The notes beneath the pieces are model-generated. The model saw nothing but the letters and a program-made list of their open reading frames with translations. It did no database searches and had not been told where the DNA came from. From Neurospora tetrasperma FGSC 2508 (Eukaryota > Ascomycota > Sordariomycetes > Sordariales > Sordariaceae), in the NCBI RefSeq assembly GCF_000213175.1, contig NW_009799102.1, forward strand, positions 721,239 to 785,238: a stretch of DNA of 64,000 nucleotides. The letters run 5' to 3'. Both the position numbers and the translations under genes were made by a program. Positions 58,229 to 64,000 of this stretch are shown here, one piece after another; positions within the stretch are counted from its first letter, which is position 1; every line of letters starts with the position of its first letter.

Positions 58229-59883
58229 ATGTTCAAGCTCGGCCGCAACCGCGCATTGGCTTCTGCCTTTGCTGCCACCTCCAGGGTTCGTCGCGCCCCC
58301 TCTCAGCCAGCCGTGATGTTGTTCTATGCACCGTCGCATCGCATCGCATCCAAAACAAAGCAACAAGCAAGCTGACAACATGTTCCAAACACACAGGCTC
58401 CCCTCGCCTCCAGACTCCCCAGCGTTTCCCAACAACAAAGGAGAGCCCTCAGCATTCACGAATACCTCTCTGCTGATCTCCTCCGTCAGGTCAGTACACA
58501 CCCCCAGAGCTCTGGTGCCCATAGCATTGGCTTATCTCTCTCTCTCTACCCCGCCCCGTCGCTGTCTGACTCCATCGATCGGTCCCGATTTCTAACGCGA
58601 CACCACACATAACAGTACGGCATCGGTGTTCCCAAGGGTGATGTCGCCAGGACCGGCGCCGAGGCCGAGGCCATCGCCAAGCAGATTGGCGGCGAGGACA
58701 TGGTCATCAAGGCCCAGGTTCTTGCTGGTGGCCGTGGAAAGGGTACCTTCGACAACGGCCTCAAGGGCGGTGTTCGCGTCATCTACTCCCCCACCGAGGC
58801 CAAGATGTTCGCCGAGCAGATGATCGGCCACAAGCTCATCACCAAGCAGACTGGCGCCCAGGGCCGTCTCTGCAGCGCTGTCTACATCTGCGAGCGCAAG
58901 TTCGCCCGCCGCGAGTTCTACCTCGCCGTCCTCATGGACCGTGCTTCTCAGGGCCCCGTCATTGTTTCGTCGTCCCAGGGTGGCATGGACATTGAGGGTG
59001 TCGCCAAGGAGAACCCCGAAGCCATCCACACCACCTACATCGACATCAACGTCGGTGTCACCGATGAGATGGCCCGCGACATCGCCACCAAGCTCGGCTT
59101 CAGCGAGCAGTGCGTCGAGGAGGCCAAGGACACCATCCAGAAGCTCTACAAGATCTTCTGCGAGAAGGATGCCACCCAGATCGAGATCAACCCTCTTTCC
59201 GAGACCTCTGACCACAAGGTCATGGCCATGGACGCCAAGTTCGGCTTCGATGACAACGCTGATTTCAGGCAACCCGACGTCTTCAAGCTCCGCGACACCA
59301 CCCAGGAGGATCCCGATGAGGTTCGCGCCGCCCAGGCCGGCCTCAACTTCATCAAGCTCGATGGTGACATTGGCTGCCTTGTCAACGGTGCCGGTCTCGC
59401 CATGGCTACCATGGACATTATCAAGCTGAACGGTGGCCAGCCCGCCAACTTCCTTGACGTCGGTGGTGGTGCTACCCCCGCGGCCATTAGGGAGGCCTTC
59501 GAGCTCATCACCAGCGACCCCAAGGTTACCGCCATCTTTGTCAACATTTTCGGTGGTATCGTCCGCTGCGACGCCATCGCCCACGGTCTCATCAACACGG
59601 TCAAGTCTCTGGACCTCAAGATCCCCATCATTGCCCGTCTCCAGGGTACCAACATGGAAGCTGCCCGCCAGCTCATCAACGACTCTGGCATGAAGATCTT
59701 CTCCATCGATGATCTCCAGAGCGCTGCTGAGAAGTCTGTCCAGCTCTCCAAGGTCGTCAAGATGGGTAAGTTTATTTCGATTCTTCAACTTGGCAAAGCA
59801 AAGCAAAGCATGTGTGTGCTAACTGTTTTATTTTCCCAGCTCGTGACATTGACGTCGGCGTTGAGTTCACCCTTGGTATTTAA
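58229..59883 (+). CDS. Succinyl-CoA ligase beta subunit, mitochondrial
   Basis: Exons 58229-58285, 58397-58489, 58616-59765 and 59840-59883 give 447 residues. The N-terminus MFKLGRNRALASAFAATSRAPLASRL is Arg/Ser/Ala-rich and acid-free, a mitochondrial transfer sequence. The mature part opens ALSIHEYLSADLLRQYGIGVPKG, an ATP-grasp start. MVIKAQVLAGGRGKGTF is the nucleotide-binding loop; QIEINPLSETSD and GAGLAMATMDIIKLNGGQPANFLDVGG hold the Mg and active-site loops (landmarks). GGIVRCDAIAHGLI is the CoA-ligase domain signature. With the alpha subunit it interconverts succinyl-CoA and succinate with ATP/GDP in the citric-acid cycle. Strong codon bias (C-ending) fits high expression. Start codon context is TCACCATGT. 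The last exon is just 44 nt. Confidence 0.96.
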
Positions 59884-61820
59884 GCGAATCTCGGTCTTTG
59901 GGAATTATAGACAGGCGGGTGGTTACGGCTGACATGGATATTTCTAGCTTGATTTAGACTCTTACTATCTCTCTCTCTCAGCGTATGTGTGTGTGTGTAT
60001 GTGTGGTTGGCAGGCATGATTGAAGGTTCTCTTTTTTTCCCGTCTCTTTTCCTGTGTACCTAATTGTTAGACGATGCACTGCACCGAGCCCTTTGATGTT
60101 ATTGTTGGTTTCTTCGGTTGCATGCATCGTCTAGTCGACAAAAAGTTCTCCGTGGTGTGTTGCATGTCGAGGGAAAAAGTGGAAGGGCCGAGCTGTCAGT
60201 GTCATTGGGACCTGGGAAGATACCTCTCATTACAATACTGATGATACCATATCTTTGCTTGGCTTATACCGTGTCAAAATGCCTTCAACGCAACCAGATC
60301 TACGGATGACTGGGTATGCTAAGTGGTCGATACATCATGTCCACACACACTTTGACATTGCTCAAGACACGATAATACTTCTGCTCTTCCCCCCTCACAC
60401 GTGAGTTCGTGATTGAAGCCAACACGAAGCTCTCCTCCGCGCACTTCATCTTGCGCTCTTCATTGGTCAGACAATAATTGTTAGTGCTATTCGATCTCCA
60501 TATGTGTTAAGGTACATACTGTTGCTGTGGGTCTTATCGGCGTATAAGTGGGGAATCGCGGTTTGACGCGTCCCCCCAACGTCAAACGACCTTCTATGTT
60601 CTATCATCTCATCCACTTTTATTCCTTTCTCTTGGTTTTCATTTTCTTGCTCAGCATCTACATCTTATACTCAACTCGGTGATGAAAAATCTGGATTCTC
60701 TCAAACCAGTATTTCCAAGATCGATCGCTCTGAACGTTGCCGCGCCTTTGAAAAAGAAAAAGGGGGGTTACTGATCAACCAACCCCTTGGTCAAACAAGT
60801 GCCGACGGAAATATGTGGTCAAATCCAGAGAGGCGCATATCGAGCCTAATTGATAGCCTTCCGTCAACTGGCAAGCTGGAACGCTAAAATCTATGGGTAG
60901 TACGATGGGGCCCGCTGAATTGTTGTATCATCTTTGTCTTCGATATGGTTGCAGTGTGCTATCAATACCTCTATGCAAGATACGCCCCTCCTGACTGATG
61001 TTTGCGGTGTTTCCTCCGCCTCATGGCAATTGGTCTGAGCCACGAAACAGCCGACCAGGGATCAGAATGGCGTTCGTCTGAATGTTTGCCCAAGTGCACC
61101 ACCACCGAGTCTCAGACCCCTGTTCGACGACAATGAGTTTGCCAAACACCCTATGATTCTCCCTTGGAAACGATATGACATTGCATTGTGGAGATTGATA
61201 TTACATGTCAGGACTCTTTAGACGAACATGAACAGTGATGGAAGAACAAGCGGCCAGACGCCTCCTTTCGCTGGAAGCAACATACCAGTGGCGGTTGGGA
61301 TGGAAGACCTGATTTTGTGGTAAATAGTTGCTTGGTGGCTTGGAGTCTTCGGTGCTATCGCCATACGGCAGGCACTACGACACAATTGTTCTAGGGATTG
61401 GGGAAACATATACCGTGGTGTGAGAGAGAGGGAGGATAGGTTTGTACATCGTGAACTCGTCCTTCTGTATTCTCAAACATTCTGTTGCTAGTTCCCGTCG
61501 TTTTTGACACAAGAACTAACTCCATGATGCTCATGTCCGAATACCTACCCTCTCCTCAGTATTGGCAAAGGCTTGCTCCCACTCTCATCCTTCGACATTT
61601 GGACGGATCATCAAGATGCGAGTTTTATCAGCACATGATATCAATAACCAACTCAGCAACCCATTCAAACGCGCCACATCCTTCCCTCGGCAATGCTCTG
61701 ATTCCTGCCGTAAGCCGAATCTTTTATCATCCAACTGAATTTATACTACCGCTACCAACCTATGGTATCGAGCTCTTACTATTCGTCTGGACCGTAGACT
61801 AACAGAGGGAACGTCAACAG
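59884..61820. other. Intergenic, unresolved first exon of the next gene
   Basis: 3' flank of the ligase gene with a (GT)n-like run (59985-60007), then about 1.7 kb with no convincing gene. The first exon(s) of the 61821 gene must lie at its right end; a plus-strand frame 61485-61802 has no signal-peptide-like start. Confidence 0.5.
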
Positions 61821-62947
61821 GCAATGCTCAACTAGAATGCCAACGAAACCCACTGTCCCCCGCCCTCTGCGATCCAGGGAGCAACTTTCTCCAGCAATAC
61901 AACCAGTGTCAGTCATGCATCGAAGAGAACAGCAACAATCCGGAGCTGATCAAGGCAAGTCTGGCGATGAGGTTCATGAAGTGTACCGGGTATTGCAAGT
62001 TACAAGCAAGCACCAGTGCGCCTTCGTCAGCAACTCAAACGGAAATTCCGACTGCCGGACAAGATGGAGATTTGTTTACGACAGCAACAACGAAGACTTC
62101 CAGCACTTCTTCCACTTCTGCTATACAAACGATGATATCAACGAGTGCAAATGTGGACTACAAAGCGGAGACAACCACTTCCACGTTACCTGCAACATCA
62201 AAGCCAACAACATCACCGGCAATGAACAACCCACCCACCTTACCTACAACATTCACTTCCGCTCCCCAATCTACTTTTACCCCCCCTTCCTCTTCTTCCT
62301 CGTCGTTATCATCATCAACCCCCACATCCCTCACCACCATCCTCGACACCACCACACAAACCCAGATATCATCACTCACCTCCCCCACGGACAAAAGTCT
62401 TATAAATTCCACTTTACTACCTCTACAACCAAGCTCTGATATCACTAGTACCAACAACAACACCAAAACCGCCCCGTGGGTCTGGGTCATCGTCGGCATA
62501 ACCATCACCGTCGTCTTTCTCCTTTCCAGCGGGAGTTTCTTCTTCTTTTACAAGAAGGGGAGATCGAAACGGGGCTTGACCAGACATGAGGGAATGAAGG
62601 GGATGGTGGAGTTGAAGGAGACGACGGTGGGGAGCCATGGGTTTGTTGATGGGTGGAGTGATGCGGCTTCTTTGAGGACGGGGACGACCAGGGCTGGGAT
62701 AATGAGGAGGGTCATGGATGAAGCGGGTGGACCTGGTAGTAATGTGATGGAATTGGAAGGCAGTGGCAGTGGCAGTGGCAGTGGCAGTGGTGGAGGGAGG
62801 GGTGTTGGGGGAATAGGAACTACTAAGGGGAATGGGAATGGGAATGTACCGCCGGTTGAGATGCCGAGTTGTGGGAATGGGTTTGCGGAGTTGCCTACGG
62901 AGTTTAATCGGAGGGGCCCGGGGGAGGAGGTGGTGGTGGTGAAGTGA
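61821..62947 (+). CDS. Single-pass membrane protein with Cys-rich ectodomain, 5' end unresolved
   Basis: From an acceptor (CAACAG, 61820) one frame runs to the stop at 62947. It begins NAQLECQRNPLSPALCDPGS, then QQYNQCQSCIEENSNNPELI and MKCTGYCKLQ, a five- to six-Cys extracellular module seen in fungal surface proteins. A Ser/Thr/Pro stretch of about 130 residues, probably O-glycosylated, follows. One TM helix lies around 62476-62553 (WVWVIVGITITVVFLL, then FFFFYKKGRSKRG). The cytoplasmic tail has a (SG)n run and ends EEVVVVK. The plan resembles Mid2/WSC-like sensors or adhesins, though not closely. A signal peptide should be encoded by an upstream exon that I cannot locate. Function unknown. 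Confidence 0.72.
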
Positions 62948-63262
62948 GGAAGAATTGACATTGGACTGCATCGGGTTGTGTCGGGTTTCTGGGGAAAAGC
63001 CGAGACCACTGCATCACTTAGTCACCCGACGGAGCGAAACGAATGCATTCATGCGAAAATGCTCGAATGTGGATGCTAATTCCGTTTTGATACTGAGGTT
63101 TCAAATCAGTTGCTGTGGCGGGATCCCGAATTCCAGTCATCAGCAAGTGATACTTATGGGAAAGAGCTACCCGAGAAGTGGAAACGGAAGAAAGAAATGG
63201 AGCTATTGGAGATACTTCAGAATAAACGAGTGTGAAAATAAGGAATACCCGCCCCCACCAAA
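62948..63262. other. Short convergent intergenic region
   Basis: 315 nt between two convergent gene ends; nothing notable apart from a CCTAGAGGTACC-like element starting just to its right. Confidence 0.5.
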
Positions 63263-64000
63263 TTATGTTTGAGGATACCTAGAGGTACCAACGCGTGCGA
63301 TGGTAATGCTGCCTTTGCCATCCATCTCAGCTGTGAAGACAACTCCTTGAAAACTGAAGGAAATCTTCCGACCACAAAAGGAAGGAAAATTCACTGAAAA
63401 TAACAGGAAAAAAAGAAGAAAAAAAGAGAAGACCAGATGACAGAAATTCAAATGACCTTACCACTGGCTGCAGTGTTGGATGTCTGTGATCCTGTGTCAT
63501 CTGAAGTAACCTAGGTAGGTTAAGAGTCGAGAGTACCTTGCCTTCCTGTCTGGCGTGTAGTAGTACAAAATCATCTTCCCTCCTTCTCTCCTTCCCTCCT
63601 TCTCTCCTTCCCTCCCAACACTAACAAACAACCCTCCAACTCCGTCCCACCAGGGGCATGTGCACCCTCCCCTTCCTCGTCAAAATCAACAACGAAACAC
63701 ACCCACCCCTCCCAGCCACCACAGCCTTCTGCACATTATCATCCACTCACCCCGGCCCGTTGTAAAAGATGACAGCGCCACAAGGGATGTCAAGTGTCCA
63801 GCTGATCGATACGCTCCCGTTAGATTGCGGCCGGCAGCTGGTGCCGGCTTGGATGGTCATGACTGTGTTGATATCGGTTGTGTTGGTGCAGTTGGGGGAG
63901 TTGGGGGAGGTGGCGGTGGTGAGGAAAGTGGAGGGAGAGAAATGTAAAGAGAAGAAGAGCGTGGGCGGTGGTGTGTGGTAGACGAGTCATCGCGTGTTTT
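63263..64000 (-). CDS. 3' part of an unrecognised gene, probably extracellular protein
   Basis: The minus-strand frame from the right edge to 63751 reads NCTNTTDINTVMTIQAGTSC then RPQSNGSVSISWTLDIPCGAVIFYNGPG and meets a GTGAGT donor at 63750. Further down, GTVFTAEMD-like coding (GVVFTAEMDGKGSITIARVG) ends at a stop at 63263-63265. A small middle exon near 63499-63467 (QTSNTAAS) can link to it, but the phase with the first exon does not close with canonical sites. The Asn-Cys-Thr glycosylation-like sites and paired cysteines suggest a secreted beta-strand protein. Exon borders between are uncertain. Confidence 0.5.

Noticed and set aside
58592-59806. 404-codon open frame antisense to succinyl-CoA ligase
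   Set aside because: It mirrors the strongly C-ending codon use of the real gene; product is an implausible Leu/Gly/Asp-rich sequence without family signal.
1-64000. CRISPR arrays, bacterial operons, 5S rRNA genes
   Set aside because: None found: no regularly spaced repeats, no polycistronic packing, no recognisable 5S sequence.

Overview
The window is fungal nuclear DNA from a filamentous ascomycete, almost certainly Neurospora (N. crassa or a close relative). Genes carry short GT..AG introns (about 49-200 nt), tRNA genes are dispersed and some carry introns, spacers are kilobases long, and several genes are decayed. The strongest single clue is the 108-residue hydrophobin at 33732-34152 (minus), which matches EAS/CCG-2 of N. 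crassa as I know it, with all eight cysteines in place. I could run no database search, so species identity and family calls rest on recognition.

Layout. The left edge (1-3.4 kb, minus) holds a CorA-like membrane protein gene that runs off the window and contains a 9-nt microexon. Next are a seven-helix PTH11-type membrane protein (5382-6865, minus), an intron-bearing tRNA-Lys(CTT) (8100), a DOMON/cytochrome b561 protein (8891-10525, minus) and a very low-complexity C2H2-like regulator (11930-15198, minus). After 4.6 kb of non-coding DNA come a disordered 1136-residue protein (19789-23199, plus), a disordered 299-residue protein (23684-24583, minus) and a small secreted protein (26855-27529, plus).

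The 28-30 kb stretch is a gene graveyard with a frameshifted NACHT-type NTPase relic. A GNAT-like gene (30991-31953, minus) and an intronless twin of the tRNA-Lys (32614, minus) follow, then eas. Between eas and the polarity gene bud6 (46222-49795, plus) lie about 12 kb with only a tRNA-Asp(GTC), a gag-like relic and a doubtful Cys-rich ORF. The right part has a serine-hydrolase/beta-lactamase-like enzyme (51277-52793), a HET-domain protein (53751-56163), a cytochrome P450 fragment (56299-56607), mitochondrial succinyl-CoA ligase beta (58229-59883), a single-pass membrane protein with an unresolved N-terminus (61821-62947) and the 3' part of an unrecognised gene (63263 to the right edge, minus).

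These are independent genes, as is usual in fungi: no operons, and no obvious biosynthetic cluster. Themes are surface and membrane proteins (EAS, PTH11-like, b561, CorA-like, single-pass protein), polarity (bud6), core metabolism (succinyl-CoA ligase), and self/non-self recognition families (HET intact, NACHT decayed). The most notable non-gene structures are a 16-bp perfect inverted repeat just downstream of the eas stop, a 14-bp palindrome in the eas promoter, an 18-bp near-perfect hairpin in the NACHT graveyard, and a diverged tandem duplication beside eas.
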